NCBI GenBank assembly: GCA_900552005.1
Contig: URXU01000001.1
Coordinates: forward strand, 124,001 to 188,000
Direction of reading: 5' to 3'
DNA length: 64,000 nt
From: an uncultured Phascolarctobacterium sp.
GTDB taxonomy: Bacteria > Bacillota > Negativicutes > Acidaminococcales > Acidaminococcaceae
How positions within the stretch are numbered: position 1 is the stretch's first letter; the number at the start of each line of letters is the position of its first letter. The translations under genes and the position numbers were made by a program. The notes beneath the pieces are model-generated. The model saw nothing but the letters and a program-made list of their open reading frames with translations, was not told where the DNA came from and did no database searches. This document shows, in pieces, positions 26,276 to 34,180 of the stretch.

Positions 26276-27504
26276 TGAATCTTTCTCCGCAGTAATGAAT
26301 ACGGCTGCAATTTTCTGGATGAGGCAACAGTAAATTTCTGCTGTGCATGAGGAGCGCAGTCAATTTTTTCTCCGTCACTGTTGCGCATTTCCTTCAATGT
26401 CAGTTCCAATAATTCACCACTGGGCATTAACACTTCCAGTGTTTCGCCTTCCTTAACATTGTTGCGCTGCTCAATGACGGCCCTCTGTGCGGCAGCGTCA
26501 TATTCAAGGACCATTCCAACAAAGTCATGGGTCTGTTCATAACTTGAGGTAGCATAAACCTGCGCCTCACTGCCCGGCTTTTGCACCGCAAAGCCTGTAG
26601 TATAGGGCCTGTGAGACACTTTATTCAATTCTTCACGCCACTGCGGCTTAACCTGATATTTCTCAGGCGCTTCATAGCACAAGTCAATTGCTTTTCTGTA
26701 TACGCTGACTACGCTTGCTACATAATGCACACTTTTCATACGGCCTTCAATCTTAAAGCTGTTAACTCCTGCTTTCATTAAATCAGGCAGATAATCAATT
26801 AAACAAAGGTCTTTGGAATTCATTATATAAGTGCCGCGTGCGTCTTCCTGAATATCAAACTGCTCACCAGGCCTGTTTTTCTCTACCAGGCTGTAATCCC
26901 AGCGGCATGCCTGTGCACATGCGCCGCGGTTACCGTCTCTGCCGGTCAGATAACTGCTCAGCAGGCAGCGGCCCGAATAAGAAATACACATTGCACCATG
27001 AACAAAGGCTTCTAATTCTACATCAACTGCTGCACCTATTTCAGCAATTTCCTGAAGCGATAATTCTCTTGCCAGCACAACTCTGGCTGCTCCCAGCTTT
27101 TTCCATGCTGCCACGGCAGCAAAGTTGGTAGTATTCGCCTGCGTGCTGACATGCAGCTCCATATCGGGCACAGTTTCTTTAGCGGTCATCCATACGCCAA
27201 GGTCTGAAATCAGCAGTGCATCTACACCGGCATTCTGTAATTGCAATAAATAAGAAGGTAATTTTATCAAATCCTCATTATGTGCAAAAATATTAACCGT
27301 TACGTAGACTTTTTTATTCAGCTGATGAGCAAATGCCGTAATTTCGGTAATTTCATCCATGGAAAAATTATTGGCAAAGGCCCGCAGGCCAAACATTTTG
27401 CCGCCAAGATAAATGGCGTCAGCACCATACAGTAAAGCCATTTTCCCTTTTTCCATATTACCTGCCGGAGCCAAAAGTTCCGGTTTCTGCATAGTATTTT
27501 TCAT
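26272..27504 (-). CDS. U32 family peptidase-like tRNA hydroxylation protein (TrhP-like)
   Basis: A 410-residue U32 protein with N-terminal LLAPAGNMEKGKMALLYGADAIYLGG, HVSTQANTTN, the signature FVHGAMCISYSGRCLLSSY, and further cysteines in CAQACRW that probably bind an iron-sulfur cluster. It ends in a beta-barrel domain. Related TrhP/YrrO proteins use prephenate-derived chemistry for 5-hydroxyuridine at tRNA position 34; others are labelled collagenase. It is one base from mltG and overlaps DUF4911. Confidence 0.85.
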   Translation of the reverse strand: MKNTMQKPELLAPAGNMEKGKMALLYGADAIYLGGKMFGLRAFANNFSMDEITEITAFAHQLNKKVYVTVNIFAHNEDLIKLPSYLLQLQNAGVDALLISDLGVWMTAKETVPDMELHVSTQANTTNFAAVAAWKKLGAARVVLARELSLQEIAEIGAAVDVELEAFVHGAMCISYSGRCLLSSYLTGRDGNRGACAQACRWDYSLVEKNRPGEQFDIQEDARGTYIMNSKDLCLIDYLPDLMKAGVNSFKIEGRMKSVHYVASVVSVYRKAIDLCYEAPEKYQVKPQWREELNKVSHRPYTTGFAVQKPGSEAQVYATSSYEQTHDFVGMVLEYDAAAQRAVIEQRNNVKEGETLEVLMPSGELLELTLKEMRNSDGEKIDCAPHAQQKFTVASSRKLQPYSLLRRKIQ

Positions 27505-28551
27505 TTATTCTTCTCCATGTATTTTATTGATTGCCTGTAAATGTTCATCATATGTTTTTGAAAAATGATGATGCCCGTCTTTTTCAGCGACAAAATACAA
27601 ATAATCACTGGTTTCCGGCTCTAAAACGGCCTTGATGGCCTTAATTCCCGGACTGCCGATCGGTCCCGGAGGCAGGCCCATATTTTGATAGGTATTATAA
27701 GGACTTTCAATTTCCGTATCCTTGAAAGTGATTACTTCTTTCTGAGCGCCGAGGATGTACTGAATAGTTGTATCTGACTGAATCGGCATACCGATTGCAA
27801 TGCGCTTAAGAAATACTCCGGCAATTTTAGGCTGTTCTTCTGCGTAAACAGCTTCCAATTCAACCATGGAAGCCAGATTGACTACATCACGCAAATTCAA
27901 GCCCTGCTCCTGCGTTTTTTGCAGAATACCATTACGTTGCATCTCTCTGTCAAACTGTTCAACCATCATCTGCACAATCTGTTCTTCCGTGGCATCAACA
28001 GGAATTTCATATGTGGCAGGAAAAAGAAACCCTTCAGCCTTAAAAAGTACTTGCGGATTATCAGTCTGCATATAAGCATATGGAGCATATGAACGGGCAG
28101 CCGCTATAAATTTATCTGCGCTGCCCATACCTTCAGCTTCCAATTTTTTCGCAGTTTTGACTACATTATAGCCTTCAGGCACAGTAAAAACATTATGCAG
28201 TACCTCACCGCTTGCCAGAACGGAAACTATTTCACTGTTGCTGGCGCCGCATTGAATTTTATAAGTACCTGCCTGCAGCTTTTTCCCAAGTCCTTTCAGC
28301 TGAGCTTCCATACGAAAAACATCCGGGTGCTGCACCAAATTTTCACTGTGCAGCAAATCAGCAATTTCTCCGGCTGTCATGCCTTGCTGTACCGTAATCA
28401 GTTTATAACCGGAGCCGGCAAAATTTTTATTGCTGCCCATAATGCCTAAAGTAGCCCCCAAGATAACAAGCAGCAGTACAAGGGCTGATACAGCTGCTAC
28501 ATAAGGTTTTTCCCTACACTTATTTTTAAATTTATCAAGCAGTTCATTCAT
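27505..28551 (-). CDS. mltG: Endolytic transglycosylase MltG
   Basis: A membrane-anchored lytic transglycosylase that terminates peptidoglycan strands. One transmembrane helix (about residues 18-38) precedes a LysM-like region (YKLITVQQGMTAGEIADLL) and the YceG domain. That domain has the catalytic glutamate in LASMVELEAVYAEEQPKIAGVFLKR, IPIQSD-like GMPIQSDTTIQY and SPYNTYQNMGLPPGPIGSPG. The ATG at 28551 gives 348 residues. A longer frame would start inside the terminator of the preceding gene and is unlikely. Confidence 0.92.
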   Translation of the reverse strand: MNELLDKFKNKCREKPYVAAVSALVLLLVILGATLGIMGSNKNFAGSGYKLITVQQGMTAGEIADLLHSENLVQHPDVFRMEAQLKGLGKKLQAGTYKIQCGASNSEIVSVLASGEVLHNVFTVPEGYNVVKTAKKLEAEGMGSADKFIAAARSYAPYAYMQTDNPQVLFKAEGFLFPATYEIPVDATEEQIVQMMVEQFDREMQRNGILQKTQEQGLNLRDVVNLASMVELEAVYAEEQPKIAGVFLKRIAIGMPIQSDTTIQYILGAQKEVITFKDTEIESPYNTYQNMGLPPGPIGSPGIKAIKAVLEPETSDYLYFVAEKDGHHHFSKTYDEHLQAINKIHGEE

Positions 28552-28565
28552 TTTTCTTATCCAGC

Positions 28566-28597
28566 AAAAAAATACCGGACCAAAGTCCGGCATTTTT
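28566..28597 (-). terminator. Intrinsic terminator between the DUF1292 gene and mltG
   Basis: Stem CCGGAC/GTCCGG (28575-28580 with 28585-28590), loop CAAA on the plus strand. A seven-T run follows on the minus strand. It may attenuate mltG expression. Confidence 0.8.
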
Positions 28598-28956
28598 TAT
28601 TCTTCGTCCCAGGATTCAACTATTTTTTCATACTCAGCTTTTACAGCTTCAAACTCTTCGTCAGTAGGTCCAAGATAAACCGGCTCGCCATTTTCATCAA
28701 AGTCGATACGGGCAATGATTACATTTTCCTCTTCATCATCTTCATGCTCATGGCAATGGCAATCTTCATCCTCACAGCCGCAGCCATCTTCATCAATACC
28801 TACCAGAACAGCAAAGTTCTTATTGCCCACCGGTATAACCATTTCTTCTACAAAATAGGATTCGTTGCCTTCTTCGTCAGTAATCACAACGATATTTTCC
28901 TGCATTTCTTCTTCAGTCATAGCGTCCAATTCTTTATTTTGAATGTCTTTTTCCAT
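28597..28956 (-). CDS. DUF1292 family acidic protein with a Cys/His-rich insert
   Basis: A 119-residue, strongly acidic protein of the DUF1292 (YrzB) type: NIVVITDEEGNESYFVEEM, then ...NKNFAVLV and a C-terminal ENVIIARIDFDENGEPVYLG. In the middle (about residues 58-70) is GCGCEDEDCHCHEHEDDEE, with four cysteines and three histidines not needed for the fold. This could bind a metal. It lies in the ireB-ruvX-DUF1292-mltG order known from Bacillus. Function unknown. Confidence 0.8.
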   Translation of the reverse strand: MEKDIQNKELDAMTEEEMQENIVVITDEEGNESYFVEEMVIPVGNKNFAVLVGIDEDGCGCEDEDCHCHEHEDDEEENVIIARIDFDENGEPVYLGPTDEEFEAVKAEYEKIVESWDEE

Positions 28957-29040
28957 TATGGCACCCCTTAATAAATTTTTATATTTCTTATTTTATAATA
29001 CGCCCGCCGTATCTGTCAATTTATTTACAGAAATTGCTGT

Positions 29041-30546
29041 TTACTCGCTAAAGCGTAATTTCCCATTATCCAGCAAAAGCGCATCCAAAGGAATATTTCC
29101 TAAAAAGGTATGCAGATATGTGTCGGAAAATCTGTAACCATTTTTATCATGCGTCACAGAACCGCTGACGGAGCTAAAAGAAATTCCCTTAAAGCTGCCG
29201 CCTTGAACAGTAAATCTTCCCGCTGCAACAGAACTGTCCGGAACATTACTGCCAAGTACAGTAGTTTCAAAAGAACAGTTGCCGCTCAACTGTTTATCGG
29301 TCAATAATTCCGCCGGAATATTTTCTCCCGCCAAATCAAATTTAAACTGACCATTTTGAAGATTAAGTCTGCCGTCAGCTTTAACTGTACCATCAGCTAC
29401 GCGTCCCGCAGCATTGGCAATATGCAGCTGCTGAGCAAAATAAAGAAAATTGCCATGCAGCTCTTCAATAGCCAGCGGAGGAAAATCAAGGGTTTTAATA
29501 CCAAAAGTTCCTTCCATAATGGGCTGGCGCAGCACGCCGCGCAAATTGCCGCGAACCGTAACACCCTCAGTAATATTGATGCCTTTGCTTAAAGCCTTAA
29601 GCGCAAAAGAACCGCTGTCAAACTGAAGTTCACATTCCGTCTCCTTGCGCGCTCCGGCAGGCAGCAAAATTTTGCCATGCAAATTAAGCGGCTGGTCAGC
29701 CAGCTGCAGTCCTCCCTTAGTTAACGAAAGTTCCTGCAAATCTCCGTGAAAATCTCCATAAATTTCTTTTAAAGGCAAGCCAAATAAACTTCCTTCACCC
29801 TTTTCTAAACTGCCGGAAACAGAAGTCATAGGCTTTTGAGCACTGTCGGAGAAATTAACGGTAATATTCAAAAGCCCGTCCTGCAGCGCCAGACTGTCTC
29901 TCTGTCCATAAGCTGACAACATGTCTTTCAGGGGAATTTTACTGCCTTCCAGTTTATACTCATGCTGCTGCCCGGTTTTAAAATTTAAGGCCACCGGCGC
30001 CTGCATATACGTACCGCTGACATTGCCGCTGACCGTACCGGCATTTTTGAAATTAACCATTAGCTGCACATTATCAAAAACAAATTCTGCCGCAGGCGTC
30101 TGCAAATGCAGTTTGCCGCCGTCAGCTTTCAATTCTCCCCGAAAAATCTGCTGCTTATTGTTTAAGTCATCAATCTTTTCAGCTAATGCGGCAGGCTCAC
30201 CGTCATTACACGCAAGATAAAGCTCCGGCTGATGCAGATAAATCTTCTGAATAGAAGCCTCGGAGCCGCCTTTAATAATCGCCTCAAACAAATTAACGCT
30301 TATTGCCGCTTCAGGAACGCGAGCCAAGGTTACCCCTTTAGCATCCTGCCATTGAATGTTTCTGGCCTGCACGGTACCGTTCCAATTTGCCTGCAGACTT
30401 TCAGCGGTAATTGTTCCTTCAGCAAACTGCTGTCTATCAAGTATCCGTTGAGTAAGATCTTCCAGCGCCCTGCCGCCGAATATTACCAGTACGGCAAGAA
30501 AAACAATGATAAAGATCAAAATTCCGCTAACCGTCTTTCTCAGCAT
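29041..30546 (-). CDS. AsmA/TamB-like envelope protein
   Basis: A 501-residue protein with one N-terminal transmembrane helix (about residues 7-25) and then repeated beta-strand units such as LQANWNGTVQARNIQW, VKADGRLNLQNGQFKFDLAG and FTVQGGSFKGISFSSVSGSV. This is the pattern of AsmA/TamB/DUF3971-type proteins that span the periplasm and move lipids or assemble the outer membrane. It is not found at this place in monoderm Firmicutes. It begins 3 nt after the ruvX stop. The family call is from architecture; the exact subfamily is uncertain. Confidence 0.7.
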   Translation of the reverse strand: MLRKTVSGILIFIIVFLAVLVIFGGRALEDLTQRILDRQQFAEGTITAESLQANWNGTVQARNIQWQDAKGVTLARVPEAAISVNLFEAIIKGGSEASIQKIYLHQPELYLACNDGEPAALAEKIDDLNNKQQIFRGELKADGGKLHLQTPAAEFVFDNVQLMVNFKNAGTVSGNVSGTYMQAPVALNFKTGQQHEYKLEGSKIPLKDMLSAYGQRDSLALQDGLLNITVNFSDSAQKPMTSVSGSLEKGEGSLFGLPLKEIYGDFHGDLQELSLTKGGLQLADQPLNLHGKILLPAGARKETECELQFDSGSFALKALSKGINITEGVTVRGNLRGVLRQPIMEGTFGIKTLDFPPLAIEELHGNFLYFAQQLHIANAAGRVADGTVKADGRLNLQNGQFKFDLAGENIPAELLTDKQLSGNCSFETTVLGSNVPDSSVAAGRFTVQGGSFKGISFSSVSGSVTHDKNGYRFSDTYLHTFLGNIPLDALLLDNGKLRFSE

Positions 30547-30549
30547 GGC

Positions 30550-30975
30550 TTATCTGCTCCGTAACTGACAGCTGTCCAAATAATTTTGTAAAATTACTAC
30601 GGCAGCCATCATGTCAATTACCTTTCGTCTTTTTTTACGCCGCAAATCAGCATCTACCAATACTTTTTCTGCCGCAACTGTCGAAAGGCGCTCATCCCAT
30701 AAAATGACCTCTACACCGGTGAACATACTGCGCAGCTCCTGCGCAAAAGCAGCACACAGCTGAGCCTTCTCTCCCACGGTGCCGTTCATGTTTTTAGGAT
30801 AACCTACCACCAAAGTATCAACCTCATACTCCTTAATAAGCTGGCCGATACGTTCAAAATCTTTCTGCGGACTTGTTCTTCTGATTGTTTCTATACCACC
30901 TGCAATCATGCGCATTAAATCACTGGCAGCAACACCGATAGTCTTGGTTCCAACGTCAAGTGACATTACCCGCAT
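30550..30975 (-). CDS. ruvX: Putative pre-16S rRNA nuclease (YqgF/RuvX family)
   Basis: A 141-residue RNase H-like protein: MSLDVGTKTIGVAASD at the N-terminus, VVGYPKNMNGTVGEKA, and WDERLSTVAAEKVL near the end, with the acidic active-site residues. Family members trim the 5' end of 16S rRNA. GGAGT is upstream of the ATG. Its place right after ireB is the conserved Firmicutes arrangement. Confidence 0.94.
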   Translation of the reverse strand: MRVMSLDVGTKTIGVAASDLMRMIAGGIETIRRTSPQKDFERIGQLIKEYEVDTLVVGYPKNMNGTVGEKAQLCAAFAQELRSMFTGVEVILWDERLSTVAAEKVLVDADLRRKKRRKVIDMMAAVVILQNYLDSCQLRSR

Positions 30976-30987
30976 AAATCAGACTCC

Positions 30988-31248
30988 TTATTTCTTAATA
31001 TTTTTCAGGTAACTGATGACCAGTTCCTCAATAAGTTCATAGCGTTCGTGACGGCGCAGCTTGGTACGGGCGTCATCATAACTGGTAATATAAGTAGGAT
31101 CACCGCTAAGCAAATAACCTGCCAGCTGATCAACAGGATTATAACCTTTAGTCTCCAAAGCGGCATATACTTCTTTAATAGTTTCAGCCACATCCTTTTT
31201 CTCCGGCTGACGTTTAAACATCATGGTTTCTTGAGATACTTCATTCAT
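30988..31248 (-). CDS. IreB family regulatory phosphoprotein (UPF0297)
   Basis: An 86-residue protein with the UPF0297/DUF965 core: VAETIKEVYAALETKGYNPVDQLAGYLLSGDPTYITSYDDAR. In enterococci IreB is phosphorylated by the Ser/Thr kinase IreK and modulates cell-wall stress resistance. AGGGGG lies 8 nt before the ATG. It leads the ruvX-AsmA-DUF1292-mltG run. Confidence 0.92.
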   Translation of the reverse strand: MNEVSQETMMFKRQPEKKDVAETIKEVYAALETKGYNPVDQLAGYLLSGDPTYITSYDDARTKLRRHERYELIEELVISYLKNIKK

Positions 31249-31298
31249 TATAATAACCCCCTTTATAGGTCAAAGTGCATTAAGCATTATTTAAGCTT

Positions 31299-31307
31299 AT
31301 TGTAGCA
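31299..31307 (-). promoter_or_regulatory. Extended -10 promoter for the ireB operon
   Basis: TACAAT (31299-31304) preceded by TGC, about 50 bp ahead of the ireB ATG. No convincing -35. Confidence 0.45.
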
Positions 31308-31362
31308 TAAAACCTGTAAAAATGTATGTCATTCAGGAAAATATTAAGTTACAAAGAAGAAA

Positions 31363-31392
31363 CCAAAAGGCACTCCAGAGAGTGCCTTTTGA
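31363..31392 (-). terminator. Intrinsic terminator after alaS
   Basis: A perfect 11-bp stem AAAAGGCACTC/GAGTGCCTTTT (31365-31375 with 31380-31390). The downstream T-tract on the minus strand is interrupted (GGTTTCTTCTTT). Confidence 0.8.
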
Positions 31393-31406
31393 AACAATAT
31401 CAATAA

Positions 31407-34031
31407 TTATTTAATCTGTTCTTCAATAATATTCCAAGCCGCATCAAGTGCTGCGTCCAGTTTGGCTGCATCCTTACCGCCTGCCTGCGCCATATCAGGA
31501 CGGCCTCCGCCGCCGCCGCCGCAAATTTTGGCTACAGCTTTAACAACATTGCCGGCATGAACGCCTTTAGCTACGGCATCTTTGGTTGCCATAGTCAGGA
31601 TGCTGATTTTGCCGCCGTCCAGCACTGCAGCAAGAACAACTACCCCGCCAATCTTATCGCGCATCTGGTCACCAAGATTTCTCAGCGCATCAATGCTGTC
31701 CACGCTTACTTTCTGTACTAAAGCAGGTACTCCTTTTAAGTCACGCACTTTGTCAGAAACATCACTTACCTGAGCTTTGGCTATTTCAGCAGCAAGCTCG
31801 TCAGCTTTCTTCTGCGCAGCCTTTAGCTCTGCATGCAATGCTTCCAGACGTGCAGGTACATCCTGTACACGGCATTTCAATTCCCCGGCAACACCTTTCA
31901 GCATTGCTTCAGTTTCGTTAACATATGCTACCGCACCATGGCCGGTTACCGCTTCAATACGACGCACGCCGGCACCGCTGCTTGCTTCGGAAATAATCTT
32001 AAACATACCGATTTGCGCAGTATTACTTACATGACTGCCGCCGCAGAATTCCATGGAAAATTCCGGAACAGTTACCACGCGTACAATATTGCCATATTTT
32101 TCACCAAACAAAGCGGTAGCTCCGCGTTGTTTAGCTTCTTCAATGGGCAGCTCTTCAATCTGAACATCCTTGCCGGCCAGAATCTGTTCATTAACAATTG
32201 CTTCAACCTGCTGCAGCTGCTCATCAGTTACCTGAGAGAAATGAGAGAAGTCAAAACGCAGACGGTCCGGTCCAACATAGCTGCCAGCCTGATTTACATG
32301 GGCACCTAAAACCTGTTTCAAGGCTGCATGCAGTAAATGGGTTGCCGTATGATTACGGGCAATATCATTTTTACGGCTCAAAGCTACGCTAAAGCTTACT
32401 TCATCGCCCAACGCAATAGTACCTTCAGCAACGGTACCAATCATAATAGTTGCTCCATCAGGCAGTTTTTTCGTAACGGTTACATCCATTACACCGGTCG
32501 GAGAGGTAATGCGTCCAATATCGCCTAATTGTCCGCCGCCTTCAGCATGGAATGCAGTTACATCGCAAATCACAGCAATTTCTTCTCCATCTGCCGCATT
32601 TTCAATAGGCTGCGCATCATGGGCGGGATAAAGTTTGACAATCTTGCCTGCTGCAGCGGTCTCATCAACCTTCAGCGCAGCAATATCGATGCCGCGGGTA
32701 TTATAAATAACCGGGCGTCCGGTCTTATCATCACGAGCATCACGAGCCATTTTGCGCTGTACTTCCAAAGCAGCATCAAAGCCTGCTTTATCCATGGTCA
32801 TGCCCTGTTCTTCCAAAATTTCAGCAGTCAGTTCCCACGGGAAACCGAAAGTATCATTTAATTTGAAAGCAGTCGCACCATCTAAAACGGTAGCGTTAGC
32901 AGCTTTAAGTTTCGCAATTTCGTCATTGAGCAATTCACTGCCTTGTTTCAGAGTACGCAGGAAGCTGGTTTCTTCCATCTCAATGACTTTCTGAATATAT
33001 TCGCGTTTTTCAGCCAGATTACCGTAAATATGGCCAAACATCTTGATAACTACGTCAACAGCACCGGCCAAAAACATTTTGTTGATGCCAATCAGGCGTC
33101 CGTGACGTACTGCACGGCGCAGAATGCGGCGCAGTACATAGCCGCGGCCCTCATTGGAAGGAAGAATGCCGTCGCCAATCATAAAGGTCATGCTGCGGGC
33201 ATGGTCTGCGATAACTTTTAAAGAAACATCAGTCTTTTTATCCTTGCCATATTCTACGCCTGCAACCTGCGCAGCATATTCAATAATCGGGAAAATCAGA
33301 TCAGTTTCAAAGTTGGACGGTTTGCCCTGTACTACAGAAGCCAAGCGTTCCAGACCTGCACCGGTATCAATATTTTTATTTTTCAAAGGCGAATAGGTGC
33401 CATCTTCATTTTGATTATATTGAGTAAATACCAAATTCCAAATTTCCAGGAATCTGTCGCAGTCGCAGCCTACGCCGCAGGTAGGTTTGCCGCAGCCGCG
33501 TTCTTCACCCAGATCAACATGGATTTCAGAGCACGGACCGCAGGGACCGCTGCCAATCTCCCAGAAGTTTTCTTCCAGGCGTACAATACGTTCAGCAGGT
33601 ACACCCACTACATTATGCCAGATATCAAAGGCTTCATCATCTTTGGTATGAATAGTTACCCAAAGTTTTTCTGCCGGAATACCTAATTCTTTGGTAATAA
33701 ACTCCCAGCTCCAGGGTATAACTTCCTTTTTAAAATAATCGCCAAAGGAAAAGTTACCCAGCATTTCAAAATAAGTATGGTGGCGTGCGGTACGGCCAAC
33801 ATTTTCAATATCGCCGGTACGTACGCATTTTTGACAGGTGGTAATACGCGGAGAAGGCGGTTTCATTTTACCGGTGAAAAACGGTTTGAAAGGCGCCATG
33901 CCTGCACCAATAATTAAAAGTGTAGGATCATCCTGTGGAATAAGCGATGCGCTCGGCAGCATCAGATGTCCTCTTTCCTGGAAAAATTTCAGAAATTTTT
34001 CGCGGATTTCATTACCGGTCATATATTTCAT
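31407..34031 (-). CDS. alaS: Alanyl-tRNA synthetase
   Basis: Charges tRNA-Ala. At 874 residues it is full length. It has the class II core (NEIREKFLKFFQERGH, TTCQKCVRTGDIENVGRTARHHTYFEMLGNFSFGDYFKKE) and the editing domain with HTATHLLH and CGGSHVSNT (zinc-type His/Cys). The C-terminal oligomerisation and C-Ala domain has GGGGGGRPDMAQAGG. A cysteine cluster near residue 187 (CGKPTCGVGCDCD) is also present. It has its own strong promoter and a roughly 80-nt leader that is too short for a T-box. Confidence 0.97.
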   Translation of the reverse strand: MKYMTGNEIREKFLKFFQERGHLMLPSASLIPQDDPTLLIIGAGMAPFKPFFTGKMKPPSPRITTCQKCVRTGDIENVGRTARHHTYFEMLGNFSFGDYFKKEVIPWSWEFITKELGIPAEKLWVTIHTKDDEAFDIWHNVVGVPAERIVRLEENFWEIGSGPCGPCSEIHVDLGEERGCGKPTCGVGCDCDRFLEIWNLVFTQYNQNEDGTYSPLKNKNIDTGAGLERLASVVQGKPSNFETDLIFPIIEYAAQVAGVEYGKDKKTDVSLKVIADHARSMTFMIGDGILPSNEGRGYVLRRILRRAVRHGRLIGINKMFLAGAVDVVIKMFGHIYGNLAEKREYIQKVIEMEETSFLRTLKQGSELLNDEIAKLKAANATVLDGATAFKLNDTFGFPWELTAEILEEQGMTMDKAGFDAALEVQRKMARDARDDKTGRPVIYNTRGIDIAALKVDETAAAGKIVKLYPAHDAQPIENAADGEEIAVICDVTAFHAEGGGQLGDIGRITSPTGVMDVTVTKKLPDGATIMIGTVAEGTIALGDEVSFSVALSRKNDIARNHTATHLLHAALKQVLGAHVNQAGSYVGPDRLRFDFSHFSQVTDEQLQQVEAIVNEQILAGKDVQIEELPIEEAKQRGATALFGEKYGNIVRVVTVPEFSMEFCGGSHVSNTAQIGMFKIISEASSGAGVRRIEAVTGHGAVAYVNETEAMLKGVAGELKCRVQDVPARLEALHAELKAAQKKADELAAEIAKAQVSDVSDKVRDLKGVPALVQKVSVDSIDALRNLGDQMRDKIGGVVVLAAVLDGGKISILTMATKDAVAKGVHAGNVVKAVAKICGGGGGGRPDMAQAGGKDAAKLDAALDAAWNIIEEQIK

Positions 34032-34067
34032 AATTTGCTATTCTCTCCTTCACCCAGATTTAATATT

Positions 34068-34095
34068 CAGGAAGCAGCTTTAAGTATAAGCTTCC
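34068..34095 (-). promoter_or_regulatory. Leader hairpin upstream of alaS
   Basis: GGAAGC and GCTTCC flank an A/T-rich loop that can pair further inside (AGCTT...AAGCT). It lies between the alaS promoter and its ribosome binding site. No T-box or downstream terminator is visible, so a regulatory role is only possible. Confidence 0.35.
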
Positions 34096-34120
34096 CAAAC
34101 ACTCTAATACATATAAAAAA

Positions 34121-34149
34121 ATTATATAATTTTTGTTGATGAAAGTCAA
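34121..34149 (-). promoter_or_regulatory. Strong sigma-70-type promoter of alaS
   Basis: TTGACT (34144-34149), exactly 17 nt, then a perfect TATAAT (34121-34126). Confidence 0.75.
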
Positions 34150-34180
34150 TTCAGCGCAGCTTTTTCTTGCGGTATCCCGT

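Noticed and set aside
34032..34180. T-box riboswitch before alaS
   Set aside because: The leader is only about 80-90 nt from its promoter. It lacks the T-box sequence and the terminator/antiterminator pair.
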